Below are positions 53,722 to 64,000 of a stretch of DNA of 64,000 nt, in pieces. Every line of letters starts with the position of its first letter. Positions within the stretch are counted from its first letter, which is position 1. The position numbers and the translations under genes were made by a program. Source of the stretch: Mytilus galloprovincialis (Eukaryota; Mollusca; Bivalvia; Mytilida; Mytilidae); the NCBI RefSeq assembly GCF_965363235.1, contig NC_134843.1, forward strand, positions 63,279,865 to 63,343,864, written 5' to 3'. Under the pieces are notes generated by a model, which saw nothing but the letters and a program-made list of their open reading frames with translations, was not told where the DNA came from and searched no databases.

Positions 53722-54649
53722 TGACGCTCGAATCCAAACAAGTATGTTATGTTCTTAACATCAATTAGAAGTTCTAAAATATCATTTTTATTCTTTTTTG
53801 AATGAAATAAATATTTGTTTTTATCCTTATAGTCTTACAAGTCTGTAAACAAATAAAATTTAAAATAAATAAGCTGCTTCATAAAAAACACATAGATATC
53901 ATTGGTCAACTGACACATAAATAATTCAACACTGTAAATTCGGTGTATTGTTTTTTTTAATTTACACTGTAAACAAGTTGCAATCGATCACATTTAATTG
54001 GTTCGCTTCAACAAGGTTCCTTTTACTTTAATGTATTTTTGCTTGAATTATTAGTTAGTATGACTTATTTGATGTGCTCATTATTTAATGTGAATATTTT
54101 TTGCTATGTTGGAAAAGACGTACCTAAGTTGTATAACCTGTGTCTGATCCATTTGCTATTTTGAACAATGGAATATATTTAAGCTATGAACACTTGTTAG
54201 AAAACGAACCATGCAAGATAATTATTGTGTCTGTTCACAAAAGCAACTTCGTTCTTTCAGTTGACAAAAAAGGGATCAATGCAAATATGGTGTAATCAGA
54301 TCTAAATTGCTAGACGATTTAATCTTGCGTAATTGAACTTGAAGTTGAAATTTAAACTTTTAAATATTATAACCCTGGAATTGAAGACATTAATACTTAC
54401 AAATAACAAGTTAAAATTCGTATGATGGCCACGCAAATACTATTTTGGCTTGTTTCCGACGAATATCATAATTTTATATGAAATCTTTAAAATAGAATCG
54501 AATTATATTTGTGTATTTTTACATGGTAGGGTGACTGATATTTTTTGTACAGCAAAAATAGCAACGTTCATTTGAGCTATTTCTGTGCTGTTTTCTAATT
54601 CGTTTTAAAAACAGTTGATTGCTTTACTGGCATATCGTTGTAAATGTTG

Positions 54650-54790
54650 TGGAATTTGATGCGATTGTCATACAAGTGAGAAGTTTGGCTAGCTATAGAA
54701 CAAGGTTGTTTCCACCATTTTCATGCGTGGAGAAATCTCTGTTCTCTGTCTGGATTATGACAGCTGTTTTTGATTCGTTGAATGTGATTG
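54650..54790 (+). repeat. 'CATACAAGTGAGAAGTTTGG' dispersed repeat fragment
   Basis: GAATTTGATGCGATTGTCAT and CATACAAGTGAGAAGTTTGG match 10445-10560. The 93-codon frame 54619-54900 is derived from it. Confidence 0.45.
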
Positions 54791-55185
54791 GGCATTTTGT
54801 TTCGCTGTTTTATGGGGACTTTAAATTTCTTGTTTCCCGCGTCGTTCCGTGTTTTTCTTTTTTCGTAGCAATTTTGTACAGATTAAGCAGCCTTTATTGA
54901 TTAACCCTTCCGGTAAATATTTTGCTTTAAAGATGTGTATTGAGTTAATGTAAAAAAAGTAAAAAAAGAAAGATATCAAATCTTTCGTACAGTTTATATT
55001 AAAAAAAAATTAATGTGCGTCTGATTCAAATAAAAATGAATAACTAATAATGCTGTAAATTTCGGTTTAAAATTAAATGTTTTCGGATGAAAAGGTACTA
55101 AGGTAACATTTCTAGTTTAACATGTCCATAAATGGTACGCGATGCTTATGTATTTGATAATCGATTTTGATAAGCTGATACAGCA

Positions 55186-56735
55186 ACAAATGTATGGACA
55201 CCATCACGATTTGTTGGATCCATACGATGTGTCGTTGACCAAACTAGCTAAGGACATTTTTACCACATGGTAGATTGTGTTTTGTCATAATGTCGTCCAA
55301 TCTTTTAATTACCAAACGTGACTTATTCCCGATTGTGACTGTTTTGCCGAGTGTGAACTCGCATTACTATAAGACGTGGTACGGTACTTGTCTATCTCAA
55401 ATTCATGTATTTAGTTTAAATGTTTAATGTTATATTTGTAATTCTCATCGGATTTTGTCAAATGTGTTGACGTCTTTTCTATTATATTTATGTGTTATGG
55501 TAAAGAAAATTAATCACCGACTTCATCTATTAGATTTGATTTCGTTCAACGTAATCAGTACGATAATTTACGTTTGAAGTTAGATTCAAAACAAACCGGA
55601 CATAGTTTTATAATATAGTTAATTGCTACCTTAGTTTGATATTAATAAGTATTAAAATGTGCTTTGTTATTAAATGCAATATCAGTATTTAGTTCAACTA
55701 TATAATCTTAAATCAATTCTAATTCTATCTTATTCATTCTTATGTGACGTCATTTTTCATTTTTTGATGATCTGTTTTACAAATTCAAATGACGTCATTT
55801 TTTCGTCATTTTTCAGTTTCAAATAGGACGTCACTTGGCGTAGAGGTTTAAACTTGTTCGGATGTGTCTACTTTTGTGTTTCAAATGTCTGGTTATGTAA
55901 ATGTATTTCAGTTGTTTCCTGTAATTAGTTAATACTTCAGTTTTATCATGTACATCTTTTGAATATTCATTTTATAAAATTTACTGTTTGCAAAAGTATA
56001 AATCATTCTAAATTATAGGGATTTTCAGGTAACTAACAGAAAACCCTTGCCGTTTTTGGCACAACCTTTTTGATCTTTTGGTCCTCGATGCTGTTCAACT
56101 TTGTACTCGTTTCGGCTCTCAAACTTTTGTATCTGGGCGTCACACGTAGGTCTTGTGTGGACAAAATACACTTCTGGCGTATTAAAATTTTGAACTTGTT
56201 GCCTTTTGTTGTCTGTTGTTCGTGTGATTCTTTGTCAATTGTGTTCTCCAATTTATTTATATTGTAGTCCTGTGTTGTCATTTTGATGTTATATTTCACA
56301 TGGCCATAAAAGTGCGAGGTTTGGCATGCCACAAAACCAGGTTCAACCCACCATTTTTTCCTTTAAAAATGCCCTGTACCAAGTCAGGAATATGGCCATT
56401 GTTATATTATAGTTCGTTTCTGTGTGTATTACATTATAACGTTGTGTCGTTTGTTTTCTCTTATTTTTGAGTGTAAATTCACATTGCGATAAGACGTGTC
56501 ACGGTACTTGTCTATCCCAAATTCATGTATTTGGTTTTGATGTTATATATATATGTTATATTTGTTATTCTCGTGGGATTTTGTCTATGTGTGTTACATT
56601 TTAGTGTTATGTCGTTGTTTTCCTCTTATATTTAATGCGTTTCCCTCGGTTTTAGTTTGTTACCCCGATTTTGTTTTTTGTCCATGGATTTATGAGTTTT
56701 GAACAGCGGTATACTACTGTTGCCTTTATGTACCA
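55186..56735 (+). mobile_element. Penelope-like copy 3: last RT codons plus 3' region, in gene C intron 3
   Basis: Begins with the last ~27 RT codons (HDLLDPYDVSLTKLAKDIFT then TW and TAG at 55270-55272), matching the end of the frame at 38208. The 3' region then follows copy 2 in reverse-complement order: TGTGTTGACGTCTTTTCTAT, TGACGTCA boxes at 55744-55850, TTACTGTTTGCAAAAGTATA, a decayed hammerhead core (56141-56180), ACCAGGTTCAACCCACCATT, GTATACTACTGTTGCCTTTA. 5'-truncated; sense to gene C. Confidence 0.7.
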
Positions 56736-56739
56736 AACA

Positions 56740-56900
56740 AATTTTATCAAGCACCAGGTTTATAATTGTGTACGTTACACGCAAATTTGATTTTTAAAAC
56801 ACCCGTCAGTAAAAATCAATAACAAAATTAACAGACAAATGAAGTACGAAGTTGGAGAGCATTCAGGACCAAAAATAAAAAAAGTTTTGCCACATACATC
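56740..56900 (-). repeat. Strongly decayed hammerhead-like unit
   Basis: TTATCAAGCACCAGGTTTAT, then GTGTACGTTACACGCAAATT, ACACCCGTCAGT and GAAGTTGGAGAGCATTCAGG keep the order of the unit with many changes. Confidence 0.4.
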
Positions 56901-57218
56901 CAAGCAAAATATTTACTGTGGTAGAAAAGTTTGAATCAGGTTAATGAGAATTAATCAGGGTTATGAATGTTAGAATTATGTTTTCTAATTATACATTTAC
57001 TAAGAACTATATCCGTATTTTCATATTCGTACAAGGGCATTAAAGAGTAATATGCTAATGTATTGGCTGAGATTGAACTTTCAACACCATCAAAGACATA
57101 CACTCAGTATTGGTTATAACATTACATAGTACCAATTTCACTGCATCAGATGAAAAAAATAATCTTAAGTTTTATTAAACATTTTTAAAAATTTATAATT
57201 TCATGTTTCTTCTTTCAG

Positions 57219-57353
57219 GCTTCTTTTGATACAAACGCCGGAAGTGTTATTGCAGTGTCTGGCTTCCAAGCTGTATTTTCATTCATAGAATTCCTCATAT
57301 CAATTGTTGCTGCAGCACATTGCTGTTGTTGTTCACAGCTCAATACGGGAAAT
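57219..57353 (+). CDS. Gene C exon 4 (TM4)
   Basis: 45 codons between TTCTTTCAG and GTTAGTATAC: ASFDTNAGSVIAVSGFQAVF, then FIEFLISIVAAAHCCCCS. The four consecutive Cys after TM4 could be lipidated (inference). Confidence 0.8.
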
Positions 57354-57645
57354 GTTAGTATACTTTCAAGCTATATTCTTTAAAATGTAAAAATAGGTAG
57401 TTATATATCAACATGTTTGGTAAGTGATGAAGCAACTTAAATTTCTACTCTATGAAATATCTTTAAAAAAGCAATCGTTGACCCATTCGTGAAAATCGTC
57501 AGTTTACTAAATGTTGAATCCTGTTGAATAACAAACAAAGATTCGTCACAAACATTCCAAAGATAAACCATATGATAAAAGTAAAAACAATTGCACTTTG
57601 TATTTTTAGAAACAGCATAATATATGTAGTTATTAATTTTTTCAG

Positions 57646-58083
57646 CAACAAAGAGTCATATTTATCAACACATCACAATCTGGAATGATAAATAACATGC
57701 CAAACACCCAAATACCTACAGGGAACCAGCAAGGATACCATCAAATGTGGATGCCACAAATGCAAGGATATTATGTTCAACAGCCGGCAAATATGGCATA
57801 TAACCAACAACATGCAGATCATTCCAATGGAAATCAGATGCCAATACAGGGATACTATGGTCAACAGCCGGCAAATATACCAAATTACCAACAACAAGCA
57901 GGTCATTTACAAGGGAATCAGATACCAGTACAAGGATACTATATGCAGCAACCCCAATCATTTGAGATGGCCAACCAGCAACTAAACATAAACAATGAGC
58001 AGTTTCTTCACCCAACTGCACCTGCTGTAGATACAAATCAACCATTCCCTCTAACTGAAAATTCTGTTAGAAGTGAAATATAG
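57646..58083 (+). CDS. Gene C exon 5 (Gln-rich tail with duplicated 28-residue unit)
   Basis: Acceptor TAATTTTTTCAG. 145 codons: QQRVIFINTSQSG, then GYHQMWMPQM, two full 28-residue units starting QGYYVQQPANM and QGYYGQQPANI, a partial third QGYYMQQPQS, and a unique end to NSVRSEI. Genes A and B have one full unit and a partial one, so C gained an 84-base repeat. A poly(A) signal AATAAA is at 58199-58204. Confidence 0.8.
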   Translation, partial: QQRVIFINTSQSGMINNMPNTQIPTGNQQGYHQMWMPQMQGYYVQQPANMAYNQQHADHSNGNQMPIQGYYGQQPANIPNYQQQAGHLQGNQIPVQGYYMQQPQSFEMANQQLNINNEQFLHPTAPAVDTNQPFPLTENSVRSEI

Positions 58084-58198
58084 TTATCGTCAAATATAAA
58101 GTAAATGTTACAATCGTCTTGTCCTATGACATGAATTGTAGTATACATAGTATAGTTAGGTGTTAGAAATCACTGTTTTTCTTCAAATATCACCAAAA

Positions 58199-58204
58199 AA
58201 TAAA
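58199..58204 (+). terminator. Poly(A) signal candidate, gene C
   Basis: AATAAA 116 bases after the stop, the first in the 3' flank. Confidence 0.4.
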
Positions 58205-58209
58205 ACGAA

Positions 58210-60100
58210 GGTCAATAATAACATTTCAATATCAACATACTTGATACATTAAGTGTTAAAGTCGTAACTCGAATACTAACCGTGTAATGAAATAAGTTAA
58301 CCTCATATGGAATATACACGGTCTCCACGCGTACGCTTTTTACCAATCATATTACTAGAAATAAATAGGAGGTATTAAAATAAATCTTTTTATTTGTTTT
58401 CCTTCACGTAAAAATGAAATGAAATTGTACATATGTACATATATGCAAGTCAAAGATAGCAGTCTCGTTAGCAATTTTCTTTTTGATAAAGAGCATTATT
58501 TGTAGTAATCTGTTGGACTTTTTATTGCTTTCAGAGTTTAACTCTAAAACTTCCGTATACAGCTAAATGTTGTATTTTGTCAATTATACAAGGTTTTTCT
58601 ATACTAAAATCTTTTGTTCAATGTCTTGCGTAGCCATTAAACAGAAAAAAATAAATTTTGGAGAACATATCTTACAAAACAAATTACTTCAAATATATGA
58701 ATTATTGTGATCAGAGTTGTTTCCTAATGTTGAAATCTTGTAAATCAATTAAAAAGTGACAATTCCTTGTAGTAAAAAACAACTGAGAGAATTTAACAAA
58801 CGTCGAATTAACGTCAAACGAAGTTCATCGGCATTGTAAGTGTTTTCAAATATGCATGTATCACCGAAAATGCGAATCCAAACTAAGTTATAACGTAAAA
58901 ACTAGTAATAATCACAAAAACAATCTTATCTAGGCACATATCAATAAACAACTGATACGCTTTTTATGTATGCATATGCTTGAATATTTGTAATCTCTCG
59001 ACCATTATACCAGTGTAGTATATACACAGTACTAAAACCATAAAGTTTTTAAATATTTATATTAATTTTGAAGAATAATACATAATGACAGTCACAGTTT
59101 AAGACCTTAATTTATCACAGCCACATCTCATTTTCAATTGGCAACATTAATTACTGGTACTACAGTTTTTCTACACATCACTCAATATCAGACATAACCA
59201 CAGTGTATTAACGTTTGGGCAAGGCTTGTACAGGAGGAATAGATATCCCTTTGATAATGGAATTTTAAACGTATATGTTATCTCGTTTTCATACAGCAGG
59301 ATCAACATGTGAATCAATGCATCTTAGGTTTCTTTTTTAATGACTCTTTTGATTCTGTTCTCCATATAGTATTCTGATTCCAACTAGATTAACTTGTATT
59401 AGGTAATATGACAGGTTTCATCTTGAAAAATAAAATGATTACAAAACAATATCTGCAATTTGGTGTTGTATCATAATTTGGTAATAAGCTATGCAGCTCA
59501 ACTAGGATACAAATGAAAGAAGGCATAGCTAGGGTATGGTACAACATATTATTTTCATGTTATTCCATGGCTCAAGCTCTACCCCATTTCTAAATAGATG
59601 TTCGCCTCTAAAATATTAAGAAAATTGAAAAACATAAATAAGGTGTGAACATTTATTTGTTCTCATTTCATGACAAAAAGCAATAAATCCTTTGTGCCAC
59701 ATCACAAGAAACGTTGTAAAGTTAAAAAAAATGTTAAAGGTCTCTTCTGTAAGTTCTGAATAAGAAGAACAATTGTAGTTGTCAAAATAAACACGTCCAC
59801 TCGTAATTCGGGCATTATACGATATACGCAGAGCTTTCATCTCCTTGAAATGTATAAGAGGTAACGTGATTAATTTCTAATATAAGTTCAAGCTATCAAT
59901 CATTATATTCATATTACAAATTACAGATATCAGTAGATTATTGGATTTATTCAATTGAAAAGTTAAAATTTTAGTTTTAAAGTCGTCTTTGAGATTGATA
60001 ATTTAATCGAGGTTAGATATCTCCGATAATGATCGAGTGACTTTGTCAAAATCTGTTTCTGTGATAGTTGATAAATATTTCTTTTGTAACGTTGATTGGA
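58210..60100. other. 3' flank of gene C, AT-rich
   Basis: No recognised repeat or gene; a 74-codon minus frame at 59616-59840 has no motif or splice context. Confidence 0.4.
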
Positions 60101-60111
60101 TAATTCTAAAC

Positions 60112-60358
60112 GATGGATTCGAAAACTACAAAAGAAATAGAGGAACATATGTACATGTAAGTTACCCGGTGTTATTGAGTGCTTTATTTGTGAACGAATA
60201 AATTAATTAAAAGTTCTGATTATCTATGACTAGTTTCATGTTATTATTTTGTATCACTACTTATATACCTAAATGGAGTTCCTTTTTTTAACAATAGGAC
60301 ATTCTTTCGGACGATACTATGTGTTAACGAAATATGCTCCAAGTCACAAAATGAATGA
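60112..60358 (+). other. Possible two-exon start of an unknown gene (weak)
   Basis: ATG at 60112 opens MDSKTTKEIEEHMY up to a donor-like GTAAGTTACC at 60159. A second exon-like block, 60297-60358, lies between TTTTTTTAACAATAG and GTAATTATTT. One of its frames is open throughout (HSFGRYYVLTKYAPSHKMNE), but joining the two in the obvious phase gives a different, interrupted frame. No domain recognised, no paralog in the window. Could be chance. Confidence 0.15.
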
Positions 60359-60359
60359 G

Positions 60360-61390
60360 GTAATTATTTTCATTGATAAAAGTGCAAACTATAATTTACC
60401 TTAACATTATTAACGTCTGACAGTTTTTTTGCTGCCGATAGGGGGTAATAAAAAAAAAGTTTAATTATGATAGTTTTAAAAAAAAAATCGTACTTGCCTG
60501 CATTGAATTTATAACAAAATCATGTGAAGTTTTGTTAATTTATCGCTTCAATACAGAGACATTATCAACTATATGAGATGAATTTTAATGTGATACATTA
60601 AATTACACTTTAAAAAAGGCTTGTTTAACATATTTGTGTTTAAGATTGTGAAATTTTAATTGATCCACAATGAAAAGAAAATCATACTTTGACCTAAATA
60701 CATTGACGTTTTCGTGTTACAAGTACATGTGTCACAATTGCACGCTCCCTTCGCGTCAGCTCTTTACTTTTTAACATTTATATATACCGTTTACTCTATA
60801 AAATGATCAACGAATACAATATTCTTGTATTCTATTGAATAACACCCACGTACCTCACAATGGGGTTGGTGGGTGGGGGTGTTTTGGGGAGGGTATATAT
60901 CATATTCTGATTATCTGTAAAAAATGTATTGCTATTCAAAACCAAATCATTCTAAATATTTCATTCGATCCAAATAAAATTAATAAAAAAATAATCACTT
61001 TTCCGGCAGACAAATATTTTACAAATAGAAAAATCAACAACATAACAACTAGCCACTTTCAATAATCTAAATTGGTACAATAAATTACTTACAAATTGTC
61101 TTGTATTTTCAATACACCGTAATCGTATGGTAACAATTCCCATGTGTCTTACTTCATATGAGTATTGATAATAACTTTTAAGGTTTATATATCTGGATTA
61201 AGTAGTGAGTTTTATCACATCCTATTAAAATGAGCCGTAGGGTTTATCAAAATCTGAACGCATTAGAAAGGAATATCCCAATTGAATGTAGTCGGTAAAA
61301 TAGGATACACGATTTTGCCAATCTTTATAAAACTGATATAATTGTTATTCCGGTATATAAGTCAGATAATTCAAATTTTAAGATTTTTCT
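60360..61390. other. AT-rich DNA, no recognised feature
   Basis: A short G-rich patch GTTGGTGGGTGGGGGTGTTT at 60864-60883; otherwise nothing. Confidence 0.4.
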
Positions 61391-61394
61391 TGTC

Positions 61395-61492
61395 GTAGAA
61401 AACACCTTTGGGTGTCAGGATTGCAAAAAGAAGGACCTCCCTACGATCGTTCTTTTACTTGATCAACCCCGACACCCCACGGTGTGTTCTAC
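61395..61492. repeat. 98-base imperfect hairpin
   Basis: GTAGAAAACACCTTTGGGTG pairs with the end CACCCCACGGTGTGTTCTAC; pairing continues through GTCAGG/CCCCGAC and, loosely, the whole length. The terminal arms are more GC-rich than the surroundings. It may be a small foldback element or a transcribed hairpin. The 76-codon frame across it is not credible. Confidence 0.6.
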
Positions 61493-61734
61493 AACACAAC
61501 TTGAATTATATCTACATCATCTATAAACAAAATTATCAAAACATAAAAACCTTATCAGTCAGTATATATCCCCTAAAGCATAAAGATGGAAACGGCTTGA
61601 CAATTATCATTGCTGAATTTCTATCAAATAAAAAATAAAATTCTTACTTTTTCTCTGATTGACAAATTGATACCATCAAATCATTTAGGAAAGTTGAAAA
61701 GGTACATAATGTACATTTAGTGAAATAATCTTTC

Positions 61735-62400
61735 AGACCGGCAAACAACACAACATGGAAAAGCTAAGACTGAGAAACACGAACCTTACCAAAACCGGGA
61801 TAGGGGATCCCAAGAACTTTGGAATGTACAACAGATCCTGCTTCAAATTCTAGGAAAGTAGGAGAGAATTATGGCTAAACAAATTAGAACATATCCGTCA
61901 TCTGTGAAAAAAAATATTTCTATAACGGTCAACCAAGTCTCGATGGCGTCGTGAAAGATTTAAAGCAATGATTAAAACTTCATGATTACTGCTTCTCGGT
62001 CCAATAGCTTCCTTGTGAGCCTCAATCTTCGTGATTATGATTCAAAATACAAGTTCTTAAATATGGTACCAACTTAGAGATATATACGCCGTATGCAGGT
62101 GCTGTAGATATATTGCTACATAGAAATGGAAGGTTTACAATGAAAAACTAAAATCATCACTTTTGTCGTAATTTTTTGTTATAAAATGACCTTCATTGTC
62201 AATTTCCAGCTATACCGGATTTAAATGTAGCTCGAACATTATTTTGTTTAATTTCGATAGGATAGATGCGTTAAACATAGTTACCAAATTTTGAATTATA
62301 TAGAGAAATGGTATCATCTATATAGCGGATTCTGGAGTATAAAGGCATTTCCAGCTTCTATTAACTCTTCATAAGAAGGTACTGGATAAAGTCGACTATT
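61735..62400 (-). mobile_element. Decayed Penelope-like fragment with its tail
   Basis: Tail part 61735-61870 (AACACAACATGGAAAAGCTA, AACACGAACCTTACCAAAAC, ACAGATCCTGCTTCAAATTC) is followed, as at 23.6 kb, by RT-derived sequence: CCAATAGCTTCCTTGTGAGC, GAGATATATACGCCGTATGC, ATGGTATCATCTATATAGCG (the YIDD region in antisense). Aligned with copy 1 it shows many changes and internal losses; no frame remains open. Confidence 0.65.
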
Positions 62401-63140
62401 ATTTTTCATACAATAAATGCAATTAAAAAACAACCGCACCTGCTGTATCTCATTAAGAGTTCAGCAATCTAGTGTACTACTTCTGGAACATTTATTATAA
62501 AAATTATCAGAAGTCTATTAACCTAAACTCAACATATTGACTATTTCATATTACATATGTTCAGAATGCCAGTATCTCAGTTTGACAGCTAAAGCCAAAA
62601 TTATTTGCTGCCTTTTGTGTGCCGTTAACGAAAACGATTTCTAAACAACAATTTAATAAATATCATACTACATTATGTTCATGATGTTCTGGCATATGAA
62701 ATTTTCATCTAATAACAAACACATATAGTATACGACTTGCATTCTAATACACTGGTCGGAGTCAAAGTCAATTTTCAAAACTTTCAAGTTATTTTCATCA
62801 TCGCAATTATTTTTATGCGTCGTCACTGAAAACTTATGTCGAAAGTATTGATCCCGTTTAAAGTTAAAACAATTGTCCGCTTTAATTTTAGACAGTTCGA
62901 TCTTCCTGATTAAACCAAAATAAAGAGTAATTTAAAACAAATTATATTACCTTCACCTAAAAAAATGCGTCAGTACATTTTACTTATGAGAAGACTAACC
63001 TTTTCAAATAATATTATCAGAGCATAACAAAGCACAAGTTACATTCAGAAACACAGTCACTGAGAAATGATGACCAAAGAAAAAAATAACTCAAAAAACG
63101 TAATACCTTTAGAATGTGAAGAAGGATCTGATCACTATTC
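62400..63140. other. AT-rich DNA, no recognised feature
   Basis: Nothing supported on either strand. Confidence 0.4.
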
Positions 63141-63142
63141 TG

Positions 63143-63315
63143 GAACACCTGCGATCACCCAAGTCTGATGTACGATACGAGTCTCTCAGTCATTATATGT
63201 GGTGTTTTGTGTACTATTGCTTGTCTAATGTTAATTTCTTTTTAGCCATGGTGTTGTGTGCTTATTTTCGAAATATAAGTGTGAATGTCCCTCTGGTATC
63301 TGCTTTTTTTAAAGA
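63143..63315 (-). repeat. PLE-tail-type repeat, inverse, diverged
   Basis: Minus strand: AGATACCAGAGGGACATTCA, AACACCATGGCTAAAAAG, TTGGGTGATCGCAGGTGTTC. The only copy on this strand in the window. The 68-codon plus frame across it is repeat-derived. Confidence 0.5.
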
Positions 63316-63319
63316 ATTT

Positions 63320-64000
63320 TAAACTTATTTGAATTGATTAATAATAACAGCCGACAGTGTTCGGGCCACACGCATTCATCGCCGGAATTTATTCCTCAGA
63401 ATCACACCTCGTATTTAACGTCCTACCTAACAAACTGTGTATTTTTCTGGCGTTTTGAAGTTCCTACTTATAAAGCAACTGCGTACCTTTACATGTGTTT
63501 TGAATTTAGTTTATGCATTTGCATAAAATGTTGTTCTTTTGTAACAAAAAAAGCTGCATTATGAATGACAATATCCGGATTATAATCTTAAAGACACTAT
63601 GATATGCATGAGCTGTTCTTTTGCTTGAGGCTGAACGATTCGCTTACCGCGTGTACTTGTTCTAGTGTAATACAGAAACCTTTGATCATATTCATTTACT
63701 ACATCCATATCTTTTAAACCGATTTCTGTTATTTAATTTTCGACCTCGTTTGCATATTCATAATGGTAAAGTTTTTTTTCGAGAAATTGTGTTAAATGGC
63801 ACATTAATAAAGGGACTTGTTGCAAATTTCCAACTTATCAATATTTGTTGGTGTACTCTGCGATCGTCTATAATTTTCCCTTTATCGTTTATGATAAGCG
63901 ACAATACATGTAACTGTCAACGTTGATAGCACAAACAATCGGTGATTCAAAACTATATTGAAAACGAATTAAATGACTTCCTACTTTGACAATCTTCACA
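63320..64000. other. Right edge, no supported feature
   Basis: A 76-codon frame at 63334-63564 has no recognisable domain. No repeat partner seen. Confidence 0.35.

Larger units (their letters stand above)
49498..58083 (+). pseudogene. Gene C: MS4A-like paralog with damaged exon 1 and the longest tail
   Basis: Exons: about 49498-49793, 50354-50419, 53429-53515, 57219-57353, 57646-58083, all phase 0 with GT-AG. The position of the start codon (by alignment with B) reads TTG at 49495-49497, and no ATG lies in frame between the preceding stop and TM1. At about 49578 one base is missing relative to A and B (RIRALR shifts out of the ILGGLHISLGVV frame). Exons 2-5 are fully open, with four membrane segments, a HCCCC cluster after TM4 and a 145-residue tail to a TAG at 58083. 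Either exon 1 is dead, or the true first exon lies upstream and splices in differently (AATAATAG at 49503-49510 could be an acceptor but still enters the wrong frame), or the base is an assembly error. Confidence 0.65.

Overview
The window is invertebrate nuclear DNA: AT-rich, intron-bearing, with very few long open frames and a dense layer of interspersed repeats. Several repeats (the 'CTGATGAG...GACGAAACGCGCGTCTGGCGTA' unit, the 'GAGGGACGAAAGATACC' unit, the 'GCCAATGAGACAACTCTCC' units) are ones I associate with marine mussels (Mytilus or a close bivalve). That attribution is recall plus inference, not a search.

Layout. 1-776 is the 3' end of a non-LTR retrotransposon (LINE). 1060-8507 is a head-to-tail array of a gag-only LTR retrotransposon on the minus strand (LTR-internal-LTR-internal-partial LTR), apparently young. 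8.5-20.4 kb holds interspersed repeats and no gene I can support. From 20.4 to 58.1 kb lie three paralogous five-exon genes for four-pass membrane proteins that resemble the MS4A/CD20-like family, with a Gln-rich cytoplasmic tail: gene A (+, 20420-30104), gene B (-, 34926-43377) and gene C (+, about 49498-58083). A and B are tail to tail, B and C head to head. Splice sites and phases (all phase 0) are the same in all three. A reads through all its membrane exons; B has a nonsense codon six codons in; C lacks a start codon and has a one-base loss in exon 1. The tails of A and B are shortened relative to C. So this is a duplicated cluster in which only A is clearly able to make a protein as read here.

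The introns hold Penelope-like retroelement (PLE) copies with reverse-transcriptase frames, a large palindromic element, and many copies of a short repeat with the full conserved core of a hammerhead ribozyme. The same PLE 3' region sits in intron 3, sense orientation, of all three paralogs, and a hammerhead-like repeat sits antisense in intron 1 just before exon 2 of all three, suggesting these insertions predate the gene duplications. 58.2-64 kb is mostly unassigned AT-rich DNA with a decayed PLE fragment and one possible pair of exons.
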